The notes under the pieces are model-generated. The model did no database searches, was not told where the DNA came from, and saw only the letters and a list, made by a program, of their open reading frames with translations. A program made the position numbers and the translations under genes. A DNA stretch of 64,000 nucleotides from CAYRYU01 sp964428355 (GTDB lineage: Bacteria; Muiribacteriota; Ozemobacteria; Ozemobacterales; Ozemobacteraceae): positions 1 through 64,000 of the forward strand of contig CAYRYU010000005.1 of NCBI GenBank assembly GCA_964428355.1. Reading direction: 5' to 3'. How positions within the stretch are numbered: position 1 is the stretch's first letter; the number at the start of each line of letters is the position of its first letter. Of this stretch, positions 52,412 to 61,895 are shown piece after piece.

Positions 52412-54379
52412 TCACGCTGAAGCGCCCTCCTGGTTTCCCGATTCGAGAAGTTGGTTCAGCGATTCCCATTTCTCCATCGAGACCCCAAGCTCCCGGGAGA
52501 GGTCGGTGTGTCGACGTGAAAGCTCGGTCAGGCCTTCGCGAGTCATGGAAGGATTGGGGTTTTCAAGCTGGACCTCGATCTGGCGCATGGCATCCTCGAT
52601 TCCAGAAATCACGCCCTCGATCTCGCTGATCTCCCGCTGCAAGCGCTGGACCTGGTTCCGGAGGACCTTCTTCTCCTTCCAGGATTGCCTGGCCGTCTCC
52701 TTCTGGCTTTCCGGGGAAACAGCGCCGTGGTTTTTCGTTTCATCGGGAACCTCTCCCCGCTTTTCTGCCGACCAGAGATACTGGCTGTAGTTGCCCTCGT
52801 AGAGGCTCCCGGTGCCGTCGGAAAGTACCAGGACCCTGGTAGCGAGAAGATCGATGAAGAACCTGTCGTGGGAAACGAAGATCAGGGTTCCGGGAAATTC
52901 CGAGAGAGCTTCGAGAAGGGCCTCGCGGCTGGAAATGTCGAGATGGTTAGTGGGTTCATCCAGCAGAAGGAGGTTGCAGGGGTTCAACATCAGGCGGGCC
53001 AGCCCCAGCCGGCTTTTCTCCCCGCCCGAAAGCACCCGTACCGGCCGCTCGATCACGTCTCCCGAGAAGAGAAAAGCACCCAGCAACCCTCTCAGTTGCG
53101 GGACCATGTCGAAGGGGGCCTCCCTCAGCATCCTTTCCCAGACCGATTCTTCTTTTTCGAAGCTGATTTCCTCATCCTGGGCGAAGTAGGCGGGGAATGT
53201 CCGGTATCCCCTTTCGATCCTACCTTCGAACCCGGCGTCATCTCCGGATATGATGCGCATCAGGGTGGTCTTTCCCGCCCCGTTTTCCCCCACGACGGCG
53301 AGCCGGTCCCCGCGCTGGACGGTGAAATCGAGGGGTTTCAGGACCTCGTGGGGGCCGTAGGCCCTCCGGATTCCGTTTGCGCGCAATACCACCTCCCCGC
53401 TGGGGGGGCAAGGCGGAAAGGAGAAGTCGAGCTTGGGAGCCTCCTTTGCCTGATCGATCGAGTCCATTTTTGCAAGCATCTTGAGCCGGCTCTGGACCTG
53501 GGCAGCCTTGGTCGCCTTGTACCGGAATCTTTCCACGAACCTCATGATCCGCTGCCGCTCGCGGGCCTGGCGCTCCTGAGCGGCCTCCGCTTCCTGCGCC
53601 CACATCTCATAGGCTTCCAGGAACTGCGTGTAGTTCCCCCGGAAGACGCGGGCTCCCTCGGGAACCAAGGCAACGACGCTGGTGGACAGGCCATCCAGGA
53701 AATACCGGTCATGCGAGACCACTAGGATGCCGCCATTGAAGGAGGAGAGATACTCCTCGAGGAAGCCGATCGAAGCGATATCGAGGTAGTTGGTCGGTTC
53801 GTCGAGAAGAAGGAAATCGGGTTCGCTGAGAAGGAGACGGGCAACATAAGCCCGCATCTGCCATCCCCCGGAGAACTGGTTCAACGGCTCGTGGAACCTC
53901 TCCTGCGGAAACCCCAGACCTTTCAGGACCCTTGTTGTCCGGGCCTGCCAGTTGTAGCCGCCTGCGAGCTCGAACTCGGCCAGGAGCCGTTCATGGCGTT
54001 CCTGGAGCCCCGCGTCGGTCTTGCCCATCGCCATGTCGTCCTCCACGGCTTTCAGGCGGGACTTGACCTCTTCGAGGCGGGAGAAAGCCTGCGAAGCTAT
54101 TTCCCACAGGGAAAGGGTCTTCCCGTTGCCGCCCCATTCAGGGGAATCCTCGAGGAAGATCTCCTGGGGAAGGTAACCGATCCGGCAGTCTCTGGGCCTG
54201 ATAACGGTACCCGTATCGGGAGACTCGTCGCCCAGAAGGATTTTCATGAGCGTGGTCTTTCCGGAGCCGTTGTTTCCGACCAGGGCGACACGTTCCCCAG
54301 GCTGGATCGCGAAGGTCACCCCGGAGAAGAGAACTCGTTCGCTGAAAGATTTCGAAAGGTCCTTGATCTGGACGGACAT
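52412..54379 (-). CDS. ABC-F family ATPase (ribosome-associated)
   Basis: Encodes 655 residues with two ABC domains. Domain 1 has GNNGSGKTTL, LNQFSGGWQMRAYVARLL and LLLDEPTNYLD. Domain 2 has GENGAGKTTL, LSGGEKSRLGLARLM and LLLDEPTNHLD. The linker YKATKAAQVQSRLKMLAKMD fits the P-site tRNA-interacting motif, and a coiled-coil C-terminal region (about 570-640) is of the Uup kind. No membrane segments are present. ABC-F proteins act on the ribosome in translation quality control or antibiotic protection. It is the first gene of the leftward ABC-F-clpS-clpA group. Confidence 0.94.
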   Translation of the reverse strand: MSVQIKDLSKSFSERVLFSGVTFAIQPGERVALVGNNGSGKTTLMKILLGDESPDTGTVIRPRDCRIGYLPQEIFLEDSPEWGGNGKTLSLWEIASQAFSRLEEVKSRLKAVEDDMAMGKTDAGLQERHERLLAEFELAGGYNWQARTTRVLKGLGFPQERFHEPLNQFSGGWQMRAYVARLLLSEPDFLLLDEPTNYLDIASIGFLEEYLSSFNGGILVVSHDRYFLDGLSTSVVALVPEGARVFRGNYTQFLEAYEMWAQEAEAAQERQARERQRIMRFVERFRYKATKAAQVQSRLKMLAKMDSIDQAKEAPKLDFSFPPCPPSGEVVLRANGIRRAYGPHEVLKPLDFTVQRGDRLAVVGENGAGKTTLMRIISGDDAGFEGRIERGYRTFPAYFAQDEEISFEKEESVWERMLREAPFDMVPQLRGLLGAFLFSGDVIERPVRVLSGGEKSRLGLARLMLNPCNLLLLDEPTNHLDISSREALLEALSEFPGTLIFVSHDRFFIDLLATRVLVLSDGTGSLYEGNYSQYLWSAEKRGEVPDETKNHGAVSPESQKETARQSWKEKKVLRNQVQRLQREISEIEGVISGIEDAMRQIEVQLENPNPSMTREGLTELSRRHTDLSRELGVSMEKWESLNQLLESGNQEGASA

Positions 54380-54391
54380 GTTAACACTCCC

Positions 54392-54408
54392 CCCCTACCC
54401 CGTAGGGG
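54392..54408 (-). other. leader hairpin next to the ABC-F ribosome-binding site
   Basis: CCCCTAC and GTAGGGG (54392-54398 and 54402-54408) form a seven-base-pair stem with a three-base loop. On the transcript it ends directly at the G-rich Shine-Dalgarno run, 12 bases before the ABC-F start. It could affect initiation; no T-run follows, so it is not a normal terminator. Confidence 0.4.
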
Positions 54409-54552
54409 CGGCAAGGGGTCATTTCTTCATCTTATCATGGTTCGGACCCGCCTTCAAATTCCACGCTGAAGGAAATCCTTGAAGATCCCCCGGGTCCGAT
54501 ATAGAATTTCCCGAATTCCAGGTTTCCCCTCCTTCGCAGGAACATCGAAAAA

Positions 54553-54573
54553 CCTGGGGCCGCTGTCCCCAGG
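54553..54573 (+). other. leader hairpin upstream of pncB
   Basis: CCTGGGG (54553-54559) and CCCCAGG (54567-54573) pair with a seven-base loop, 48 bases before the pncB start. No known riboswitch or operator consensus was recognised. The rest of 54409-54620 shows nothing I can support as a gene. Confidence 0.3.
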
Positions 54574-54620
54574 AGAGGATCAGCCGAGCCCACCGAATCT
54601 CGAAATCTTGGAGATGCGCC

Positions 54621-56093
54621 ATGAGCCACCTTTCGGGGCTTTACAAACCAAGCCTTTCCCTCCTGACCGATCTTTACCAGCTGACCATGGCCTACGGCTA
54701 CTGGAAAACCGGAAACGCCGAGAAGGAGGCCGTGTTCAACCTTTTTTTCAGGGTCAACCCTTTTTTCGGAGGTTTCACTCTTTCATGCGGACTGAACTCG
54801 GCGATCGAGTTCCTCGAGCAGTTTTCCTTCGATGACGGGGACATGGAATGCCTCCGCGGTCTCACGGGCAACGACGGGAAGCCGCTTTTTGAAGAGGGTT
54901 TCCTCGATTATCTGCGCCGTATGAAGTTCACCTGCGACGTGGACGCCATCCCCGAAGGAACCGTGGTCTTCCCGCATCAGCCCCTGGTAAGGGTAAAAGG
55001 CCCCATAATCCAGTGCCAGATCCTCGAGACCCCCCTCCTGAACATCATCAACTTCCAGAGCCTCATCGCCACGAAAGCGGCCCGGATTAAACTCGCGACC
55101 CGGGGCGATCCGATCCTGGAGTTCGGCCTCAGGCGCGCCCAGGGAATCGACGGAGCCCTCGCGGCCAGCCGGGCGGCGTTCATCGGGGGTTGCTCAGCGA
55201 CTTCGAATGTCCTGGCGGGGAAACTCTTCGGGATACCCGTCCGGGGAACCCACGCCCACAGCTGGGTCATGTCGTTCGAAAGCGAGGAGGAGGCATTCCA
55301 GCGATATGCCGAGGCAATGCCCAACAACTGTATCTTCCTGGTCGACACCTACGATACCCTTGCCGGAGTCAAAAAGGCCGTCAAGGTGGGAAAATGGTTG
55401 CAGGAAAACGGCCACCAGCTTGCCGGAATCCGCCTTGATTCGGGAGACCTCGCCTATCTGAGCAGTGAGGCCCGGAAAATCCTCGACGATGCTGGCTTCC
55501 AAAAGGCCGCCATTGTTGCCAGCAACGACCTCGACGAGAACATCATCGACAGCCTGAAACAACAGGGAGCCACGATCTCCGTCTGGGGAGTGGGAACCAA
55601 GCTCTGTACAGCTTTCGACCAGCCCGCGCTCGGGGGAGTCTACAAGATGACCGCCATCCGCAGTCCAGGCGAAAAATGGAGATACATGGTCAAGCTTTCC
55701 GAACAGGCGATCAAGGTTTCAACCCCGGGGATCCTCCAGGTGCGCAGATTCGACGACGGCCGCGAGTTCGTGGGCGACCTGATATTCGACGAGGAACTGG
55801 GGCTCCCGAAGGAAATCGTCATGGTCGACCCCATGGACACGACCCGAAGGAAGAAGTTTCCTCCGGGACTTGCCGCCCGCGATCTCCTCATCCCCGTAAT
55901 GCGGAACGGGGGGACCGTGATCGCCCTTCCCCCCCTCCCGGAAATCCAGAAACTGGCATCGGACGAGCTTTCTCGCTTCCACGGAGGCGTCAAACGGTTC
56001 GTGAATCCCCACCGATATCCCGTCGGACTGGAACTCAAGCTCCATGACCTCAAGACCCGGCTGATCCTGCAAGCCAGAGGGTTCGCGGAATGA
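54621..56093 (+). CDS. pncB: nicotinate phosphoribosyltransferase
   Basis: Encodes 490 residues, a normal length for the longer bacterial NAPRTase. Family features include LLTDLYQLTMAYGYW at the N-terminus, EFGLRRAQGIDGALAASRAAFIGGCSATSNV, GTHAHSWVMSF with the phosphorylatable His region, RLDSGDLAYLS and the late VWGVGTKLCTAFDQPALGGVYK. It makes nicotinate mononucleotide from nicotinate, PRPP and ATP, the first step of the Preiss-Handler NAD salvage route. GGAG precedes the ATG. The PRPP-synthetase gene overlaps its stop by four bases, so substrate supply and use are linked. Confidence 0.96.
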   Translation: MSHLSGLYKPSLSLLTDLYQLTMAYGYWKTGNAEKEAVFNLFFRVNPFFGGFTLSCGLNSAIEFLEQFSFDDGDMECLRGLTGNDGKPLFEEGFLDYLRRMKFTCDVDAIPEGTVVFPHQPLVRVKGPIIQCQILETPLLNIINFQSLIATKAARIKLATRGDPILEFGLRRAQGIDGALAASRAAFIGGCSATSNVLAGKLFGIPVRGTHAHSWVMSFESEEEAFQRYAEAMPNNCIFLVDTYDTLAGVKKAVKVGKWLQENGHQLAGIRLDSGDLAYLSSEARKILDDAGFQKAAIVASNDLDENIIDSLKQQGATISVWGVGTKLCTAFDQPALGGVYKMTAIRSPGEKWRYMVKLSEQAIKVSTPGILQVRRFDDGREFVGDLIFDEELGLPKEIVMVDPMDTTRRKKFPPGLAARDLLIPVMRNGGTVIALPPLPEIQKLASDELSRFHGGVKRFVNPHRYPVGLELKLHDLKTRLILQARGFAE

Positions 56094-57037
56094 CCGGCCA
56101 TCCTCAGATGGTCTTTTCCACGAGGACCTACCGGTACTTCCTTCCGTCCTTCGATCTCCCCGGAAGGTTCGAGATCGGACAGACCGAGATTCGGGCCTTT
56201 CCCGACGGGGAACGATACCAGCGCGTCCTGACGGGCGTCTCGAACCGTGACGTGGTCCTGATCGGCGGAACGGTCTCGGATTCCGACACCCTGGAACTCT
56301 ACGATCTGGCTTTCGCCTTCGTGAAATACGGGGCCCGGAGACTGACGATGATCATCCCGTATTTCGGGTACTCGACGATGGAGCGCGCGGCAAAGCCCGG
56401 AGAGGTGGTAACCGCAAAAGCGCGCGCAAGGCTGTTTTCAAGCATTCCGAACGCCCCCTCGGGAAACCGGGTTGTCCTTCTCGACGTTCATTCCGAAGGG
56501 CTCCCCCATTATTTCGAGAGCGAGCTCACTCCGATCTCCCTGTCCGCAAGATCCACGATCCTCTCCGCGATCGAAAAGCTCGGCCTGGAGGATTTCGTTA
56601 TCGGTTGCACCGACGCTGGCCGGGCAAAGTGGGTCCAGATGATCGCCAACGAGCTGGGGGTGACGGCCTCCTTCGTTTTCAAACGCCGACTGAGCGGAAC
56701 CCAGACTGAAGTCACAGCCGTTGCGGCCCAGGTGTCGGGGAAACGTGTCATAATCTATGACGACATGATCCGGACGGGGGGCTCCCTCCTCAACGCGGCC
56801 CAGGCATATCGGAACGCCGGGGCATCGGAGATGTTCGTGGTTGCGACCCATGGCCTATTCCCCAACGATTCCGCCCGTCTCCTGCATTCAAGCGGCCTTT
56901 TCGCGCGGATCCTGGTTTCCAACAGCCATCCCCGGGCGATCGATGTCTCGAGCGATTTCATCGAGATTCTCGACGTTGGCGGAATCTTCCGGGATTTCCT
57001 GACCGGGGAAGAGGATTTCCCCAACGCCCCGAAGTGA
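56090..57037 (+). CDS. ribose-phosphate pyrophosphokinase-like protein (divergent)
   Basis: Encodes 315 residues, starting in an ATGA overlap with pncB. The fold is that of PRPP synthetase: FPDGERYQRV, LYDLAFAFVKYGARRLTMIIPYFGYSTMERAAKPGEVVTAKA, LLDVHSEGLPHYF, and the PRPP loop VIIYDDMIRTGGSLLNAAQAY. The usual loop is DDMIDTGGT, so the third acidic residue is Arg here. The flavin-like DLHSxQIQGFF is DVHSEGLPHYF, and SPDxGGxxR is CTDAGRAKW. It is therefore a divergent paralogue. Its most likely role is to supply PRPP to the nicotinate phosphoribosyltransferase made from the same transcript. Confidence 0.85.
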   Translation: MTGHPQMVFSTRTYRYFLPSFDLPGRFEIGQTEIRAFPDGERYQRVLTGVSNRDVVLIGGTVSDSDTLELYDLAFAFVKYGARRLTMIIPYFGYSTMERAAKPGEVVTAKARARLFSSIPNAPSGNRVVLLDVHSEGLPHYFESELTPISLSARSTILSAIEKLGLEDFVIGCTDAGRAKWVQMIANELGVTASFVFKRRLSGTQTEVTAVAAQVSGKRVIIYDDMIRTGGSLLNAAQAYRNAGASEMFVVATHGLFPNDSARLLHSSGLFARILVSNSHPRAIDVSSDFIEILDVGGIFRDFLTGEEDFPNAPK

Positions 57038-57052
57038 ACGACCAGATAGACG

Positions 57053-58363
57053 ATGACGAAAAAGCGTGAACAATCCAGGGCGCGGCCGATCCTCGCAGGA
57101 CTGGTGACCGGGGCGGTTCTCGGAGTTCTTGCAAACTACGGTTTCGGCTCGAGCCCGAAACTCGAATCTCTGATCACCTACGGAACCGACCCCCTCGGGC
57201 AGGTCTTTCTCCGAATGATGATCATGGTGGTGATCCCCCTCGTTTTCGCTTCCATCACCCTCGGGGTCGCGGGACTCGGAGACCTTCGGAAACTGGGCCG
57301 GATCGGTTTGAAGACCTTCCTATACTTCGTCGTCGTCACGGCCCTTTCCGTCGGCATCGGACTCATCTGCGTCAACACATTCCGCCCGGGCGAAGGACTC
57401 TCCCCCGAGATCAAGGAAAAACTCATGGAGAGGTTCGGAAAAGAGACTGCCCAGAAGCGGGAGCAAGCAAAAACGGCGGCCTTTGGAATCGGAATGGTGG
57501 TGGCGATCGTTCCACGGAATGTTCTAGCATCAGCAGTGGGGAACGACATGCTGGGCATCATCTTTTTCGCAATCGTTTTCGGGATCGCCCTGACGAGGAT
57601 TCCCGCCGCGCGCAGGGAAGCAGTTACGACGTTCCTGGACGGTGTTAACGACGCCATGATCGTTATGATAGGGCTCGCCATGAAGATCGCTCCGTTGGGT
57701 GTGGCATGCCTCGTCTTCAGCGTGACCGCCAGGTTTGGCTTCGACCTGTTTCTAAAGCTTGGAGGATTCGTCCTCACAACTCTCCTCGGACTTTCGATCC
57801 ACCAGTTCGCCGTCTTCCCGATCCTGATAGCTGTCCTGGGGGGAATGAACCCCTGGACCTTCTTCAAAAGAATCCAGGAGATTATGCTCACAGCCTTTTC
57901 CACGAGCTCCTCGAGCGCAACTCTTCCCACCACGATGAGAATTGCGGAAGAGGAGCTCGAGATTCCCAAAGAGATTACGGGGTTCGTGATTCCCCTCGGG
58001 GCGACCATGAACATGAACGGGACCGCACTCTTCGAAGGGGTTGCCGTCCTCTTCCTGGCCCAGGTGTTCGGCGTCACGATGCCTCTTTCGACCCAGCTCG
58101 GGGTCGTGATGATGTCCGTCCTGATGGCGATCGGGGCCGCGGGAGTTCCGGGCGGTTCGATTCCGCTCCTTATCATCGTCCTGGAGACCGTCGGGATTCC
58201 CGGGGAGGGAATTGCACTGATCATCGGGGTCGACCGGATCCTGGACATGTGCCGGACCGTCCTGAACGTAACCGGCGACGTCACCGCCGCCCTCTATGTT
58301 GCCCGCTCGGAGGGGATGATGAAGCACCTGGCCCAGCCCGAGATGACATCCAGGCCCGAGTGA
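57053..58363 (+). CDS. dicarboxylate/amino acid:cation symporter (DAACS family)
   Basis: Encodes 436 residues with about eight spans and two re-entrant loops. The family motifs are clear: the serine-rich hairpin TAFSTSSSSATLPTTMR, the cation-site helix IPLGATMNMNGTALFEGVA, and DRILDMCRTVLNVTGDV for substrate binding. It imports glutamate, aspartate or C4-dicarboxylates with Na+ or H+ through the cytoplasmic membrane. It follows the PRPP-synthetase-like gene by 15 bp and may be in the same operon. The Arg in DMCRT suggests acidic amino-acid/dicarboxylate rather than neutral substrates. Confidence 0.94.
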   Translation: MTKKREQSRARPILAGLVTGAVLGVLANYGFGSSPKLESLITYGTDPLGQVFLRMMIMVVIPLVFASITLGVAGLGDLRKLGRIGLKTFLYFVVVTALSVGIGLICVNTFRPGEGLSPEIKEKLMERFGKETAQKREQAKTAAFGIGMVVAIVPRNVLASAVGNDMLGIIFFAIVFGIALTRIPAARREAVTTFLDGVNDAMIVMIGLAMKIAPLGVACLVFSVTARFGFDLFLKLGGFVLTTLLGLSIHQFAVFPILIAVLGGMNPWTFFKRIQEIMLTAFSTSSSSATLPTTMRIAEEELEIPKEITGFVIPLGATMNMNGTALFEGVAVLFLAQVFGVTMPLSTQLGVVMMSVLMAIGAAGVPGGSIPLLIIVLETVGIPGEGIALIIGVDRILDMCRTVLNVTGDVTAALYVARSEGMMKHLAQPEMTSRPE

Positions 58364-58376
58364 TTTTTCCCGGGGA

Positions 58377-61115
58377 TTACCCCTTTCGCGAGGACGCAGC
58401 TTTCAGGATCTCGATGCCGGGGAAAACGCTGAGGGAGATCCCCAGGACCGTGGCCAGCTGTGCCGCGTTCAGGGAGGTCGTTCCCATCAGCGTCTGCATG
58501 AATGGGACGTACATCGCTCCGAGTTGAAGGACCGAGGCAAGTGCCACCGCGCCTACGAGGGTGGGATTGGACATGATTCCGATCCTCAGGAGGGACTTCT
58601 CGTAACTTCGGCAGTTGAAGATGTTGAAAAGCTGGAAGAAAACCATCGTTCCGAAAGCCATGGTCTGGCCGGTTCTGATTGCGACCTCCCTCGAAGCCTG
58701 GGGATCCCAGGTGAAACCAAGCCGGTAGGCAAGAAGGGTTCCGATGCACATCAGGAGCGAAACAACCATCACCTGGTTCTTCATCATGGATGAAAGCAGT
58801 GGTTCCTTCGGACTCCTGGGAACGCGTGTCATCTCGTCCCCCTCCGCCGGATCGACCCCAAGGGCGATCGTGGTGAAACCGTCTGTTACGAGATTCACCC
58901 AAAGGATCTGGACGGCCCTCAGCGGGTTGTTCATCCCGAGGAGGGATGCGCAAAGAAGGGTGAGCACCTCTCCGGAGTTGGTGGAAACAAGGAAGCCGAG
59001 GGCCTTCTGGAGGTTGTTGTAGATTATCCGCCCTTCCTCGACCGCGGATACGATCGAGGCGAAGTTGTCGTCGGAAAGGACCATACCTGCCGCCTCCCGC
59101 GCGACGTCGGTTCCGGACCGGCCCATCGCCACCCCGATATCGGCCCTCGTCAGGGCGGGAGCGTCGTTGACCCCGTCCCCGGTCATGCTGACAACGTGTC
59201 CGAAGCTCTGGAGGGCCTGGATGATCCGCATCTTGTCCTCGGGACTCGTCCGGGCATAGATCGTCACATCCTGGACGACCTTTCGGAGGCCATCCTCGTC
59301 CATCTTGAGGAGGTCCTCGCCCGTGAGCATCCTCATACCTTCATCGAACAACCCGACTTTCTTGCCGACCGCCCTGGCAGTGGCCGCGTGGTCGCCCGTG
59401 ATCATCACGACCTTGATCCCCGCCTTCCGGCACCTTGCAACGGCTTCGATGGCCTCGGGTCTGGGGAGGTCCATCATTCCCACCAGCCCGAGGAAGGTGT
59501 ATCCCTTCTGTTCTTGCTCGGCGAAAGCGTTCAGATCGGTTCCCGCGGGAAGGTCGAGCGCGGCGAATCCGAGAACACGGAGGGCTTCGTTCCCGAGCTG
59601 AAGGTTCTTCTCCTGGATCCGTTTGACGTCTTCCGGCTGGATATCCCGGACGGAATCGCCGTCAGTCACACGGGAACAACGTGCGATGACGGCTTCGAGT
59701 GAACCCTTGAGATGCGCCCGGAAAGAGGCCCCTTCTGGGTGGATCGTGACCATGAACTTGGACTTGCTGTCGAAGGGGATCTCACCCAACCTCTTCCTTT
59801 GATCCCGGAGGGTGAGGAATTCATTCCCCATCTTCGAGGCCAGGGCCATCAAAGCGCCTTCGGTTCCATCTCCGATCATGTGCCAGGAACCGTCGGCTTC
59901 GTGCTTGAGGGAAGCATTGTTGCAGAGGACCGCGGTCTCAACGAGGCTCGAAAGCTCTTTTCCTCCTTCACCTTTCCCGTCCGAGGGGGCGATCTTGCCC
60001 TCCCCTGAATAGCCCTCACCGGAAACCGAGAACTCACGCCCTCCTCCGAAGACAGCCGTGACGACCATCTCGTTCCGGGTAAGGGTTCCGGTCTTGTCGG
60101 TGCAGATGACGGTCGCCGAACCCAGCGTCTCGACCGTGGGCAGTTTCCTGATCAGTGCCTGGTGCGCGGCCATGCGTCGGACTCCGATGGCGAGAACCAG
60201 GGTGATGACAACAGGGAGCCCTTCGGGGATGGCCGAGACGGCAAGCGCAATGGCGTTCATGAAGACCTCGCCGATCGGCTGTTTGTGGACAATGTAGCTG
60301 CTGACGAAGATCATAGCGCAGATTCCCAAGACCCCCTTGGCAATGAACCCGCTGAAAACCTCGAGCTTCTTCTGAAGCGGCGTCAGGACCTCCTCAGCCG
60401 TTTGAACGAGCCCAGCGACCTTTCCGAGCTGCGTCGCCATTCCGGTGGCTGTCACGACGGCCTCGCCACGTCCGATGGTGACGTGGGTCCCCATGAACAC
60501 CATGTTGATTTTGTCGGCAAGAACCGGAGCGGATTCGAGTTTCTCGGTCTGCTTTGTCGCTGCAATGGTTTCGCCGGTGAAGATCGCTTCCTCGACCCGC
60601 AGGCGAACCGCGGAAATGAGGCGTGCGTCAGCCGGAATCCTGTCGCCTTCCTCGAGCATGATGATGTCACCCGGAACCAGTTCCTGGGCGGTCAGGTCGA
60701 GGATCTCGCCCTTCCTCTTGACCCTGCAGTGGGGGGCGGTCATCCCCTTGATGTTGTTGATCGCCCTTTCAGCCTTTCTTTCCTGGTAGAACCCGATGCC
60801 CGCGTTCACGACCAGGACGAGAAGGATTATTATCACATCGTTCATGTGCCCCTCGCCGGTCAGATACCCGATGATTCCGGTGACCGCCGCCGCGACCAGG
60901 AGGATGTAGATCAAAGGATCGGCGAACTGCCGCCCAAGCAGGATGTACCAGGGAGTCGGCTTTCCCTGGGCAATCTCGTTGCGGCCGAATCCGGCGAACC
61001 GGCGGCCCGCGTCGACGGTGTCGAGTCCTTCCGGGGTGACGCCAAAAGCGGAAAGCGTCTCCTCGCTTGTCTTGCAGGCCCAATCCTGGGCGACGGCGGC
61101 GCGAAGTTTTTCCAT
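58377..61115 (-). CDS. P-type Ca2+-transporting ATPase (P2A-like)
   Basis: Encodes 912 residues. Catalytic parts are intact: phosphorylation loop CTDKTGTLT (Asp340), TGE (180-182) and the hinge TGDGVNDAPAL. Ca2+ ligands of SERCA-type pumps have counterparts: PEGL (297-300) in M4, TNSGEV in M5 (Asn and Glu) and WVNLVTDG in M6 (Asn, Thr, Asp). The N-terminal cation ATPase domain and about ten spans fit. It pumps Ca2+, or possibly Mn2+, out of the cytoplasm. The end is 13 bp from the convergent symporter gene. The start has a GGAGGAAACA leader. Confidence 0.94.
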   Translation of the reverse strand: MEKLRAAVAQDWACKTSEETLSAFGVTPEGLDTVDAGRRFAGFGRNEIAQGKPTPWYILLGRQFADPLIYILLVAAAVTGIIGYLTGEGHMNDVIIILLVLVVNAGIGFYQERKAERAINNIKGMTAPHCRVKRKGEILDLTAQELVPGDIIMLEEGDRIPADARLISAVRLRVEEAIFTGETIAATKQTEKLESAPVLADKINMVFMGTHVTIGRGEAVVTATGMATQLGKVAGLVQTAEEVLTPLQKKLEVFSGFIAKGVLGICAMIFVSSYIVHKQPIGEVFMNAIALAVSAIPEGLPVVITLVLAIGVRRMAAHQALIRKLPTVETLGSATVICTDKTGTLTRNEMVVTAVFGGGREFSVSGEGYSGEGKIAPSDGKGEGGKELSSLVETAVLCNNASLKHEADGSWHMIGDGTEGALMALASKMGNEFLTLRDQRKRLGEIPFDSKSKFMVTIHPEGASFRAHLKGSLEAVIARCSRVTDGDSVRDIQPEDVKRIQEKNLQLGNEALRVLGFAALDLPAGTDLNAFAEQEQKGYTFLGLVGMMDLPRPEAIEAVARCRKAGIKVVMITGDHAATARAVGKKVGLFDEGMRMLTGEDLLKMDEDGLRKVVQDVTIYARTSPEDKMRIIQALQSFGHVVSMTGDGVNDAPALTRADIGVAMGRSGTDVAREAAGMVLSDDNFASIVSAVEEGRIIYNNLQKALGFLVSTNSGEVLTLLCASLLGMNNPLRAVQILWVNLVTDGFTTIALGVDPAEGDEMTRVPRSPKEPLLSSMMKNQVMVVSLLMCIGTLLAYRLGFTWDPQASREVAIRTGQTMAFGTMVFFQLFNIFNCRSYEKSLLRIGIMSNPTLVGAVALASVLQLGAMYVPFMQTLMGTTSLNAAQLATVLGISLSVFPGIEILKAASSRKG

Positions 61116-61151
61116 TGTTTCCTCCTGTGGAAATCCGGATCGAGATCCCGG

Positions 61152-61895
61152 TCAGTTGAAGGACCCGGGACAGACATTCCGGAAATAGTCGGCGATATAG
61201 ATCCCGCCTTGGGGAGTCAAATGCGCAATTCCGGTGGGAACGTGCGAATGGTCCCTGCGGTTCTGGGACTCGACGAGTTGGAGAGTGATCCAGTAGGAAT
61301 GGCGGCGGGTTCCACCTGCCGAGATGACGTAGGGTCGGACATCGAAAAAGTTGACCTTCTCGCTCAGGACCTGATAATCGACCCCTTTCGAGGATTTCCC
61401 CCAGAGCGGATGGCCCGCCTCGAAACGCTCGATCCGGACCAGTTTGAGGAAAGGATTCCCCACGGTCGTGCCCTTCTCCACGCCATAGATGATCGTACTC
61501 GAAACCGACGCGGTCCCCTCGTCCGACGGAAAATCGGGATGCAGGATCCTGGAGACTCCGGTCCGCGTGAAGGAGAACTCGAAAGGCGGGGAACCCGAGC
61601 TCCGGGAAAGGGCATGCCAGAAGTCGGCTTTCCTCCCCGAAGACGGGTCGCCGGAAACCTCCCCGCGAATGTGCTCGAGGTCGTCTTCCAATATGGAAAG
61701 GATCTTTTGCGCAACTCGCGTGGTTTCGGCCCGGACAGCCCCCTGCCGGGGGGCGACCCACCCGAAACCTATGAGGTTGAGTAGCCCGAGGGAGACCAGA
61801 ATCAGCCCCCCGACAACCGCAAGAAGGACAGGAACGATAGCCGAAACCTGGCCCTCTCTCCCAAAACGCTCTTTCACTCGAAAGGCCCCGGTCAT
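61152..61895 (-). CDS. single-span membrane protein, TadE/TadG- or pseudopilin-like N-terminus
   Basis: Encodes 247 residues from the ATG at 61895 that overlaps the preceding stop (ATGA). A basic start (MTGAFRVKERFGREGQVSAIV) precedes one long hydrophobic segment (about 21-46), as in TadE/TadG-like and pseudopilin-like proteins. The rest is soluble and extracytoplasmic, with no motif I recognise. It ends 36 bp from the Ca2+-ATPase start and is the last gene of the four-gene cluster. The function is unknown; a surface or secretion role is inferred from the N-terminus only. Confidence 0.72.
   Translation of the reverse strand: MTGAFRVKERFGREGQVSAIVPVLLAVVGGLILVSLGLLNLIGFGWVAPRQGAVRAETTRVAQKILSILEDDLEHIRGEVSGDPSSGRKADFWHALSRSSGSPPFEFSFTRTGVSRILHPDFPSDEGTASVSSTIIYGVEKGTTVGNPFLKLVRIERFEAGHPLWGKSSKGVDYQVLSEKVNFFDVRPYVISAGGTRRHSYWITLQLVESQNRRDHSHVPTGIAHLTPQGGIYIADYFRNVCPGSFN

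Noticed and set aside
60162..61784. 540-codon plus-strand open frame opposite the Ca2+-ATPase
   Set aside because: Antisense to a gene with all P-type ATPase motifs; charged shadow composition.
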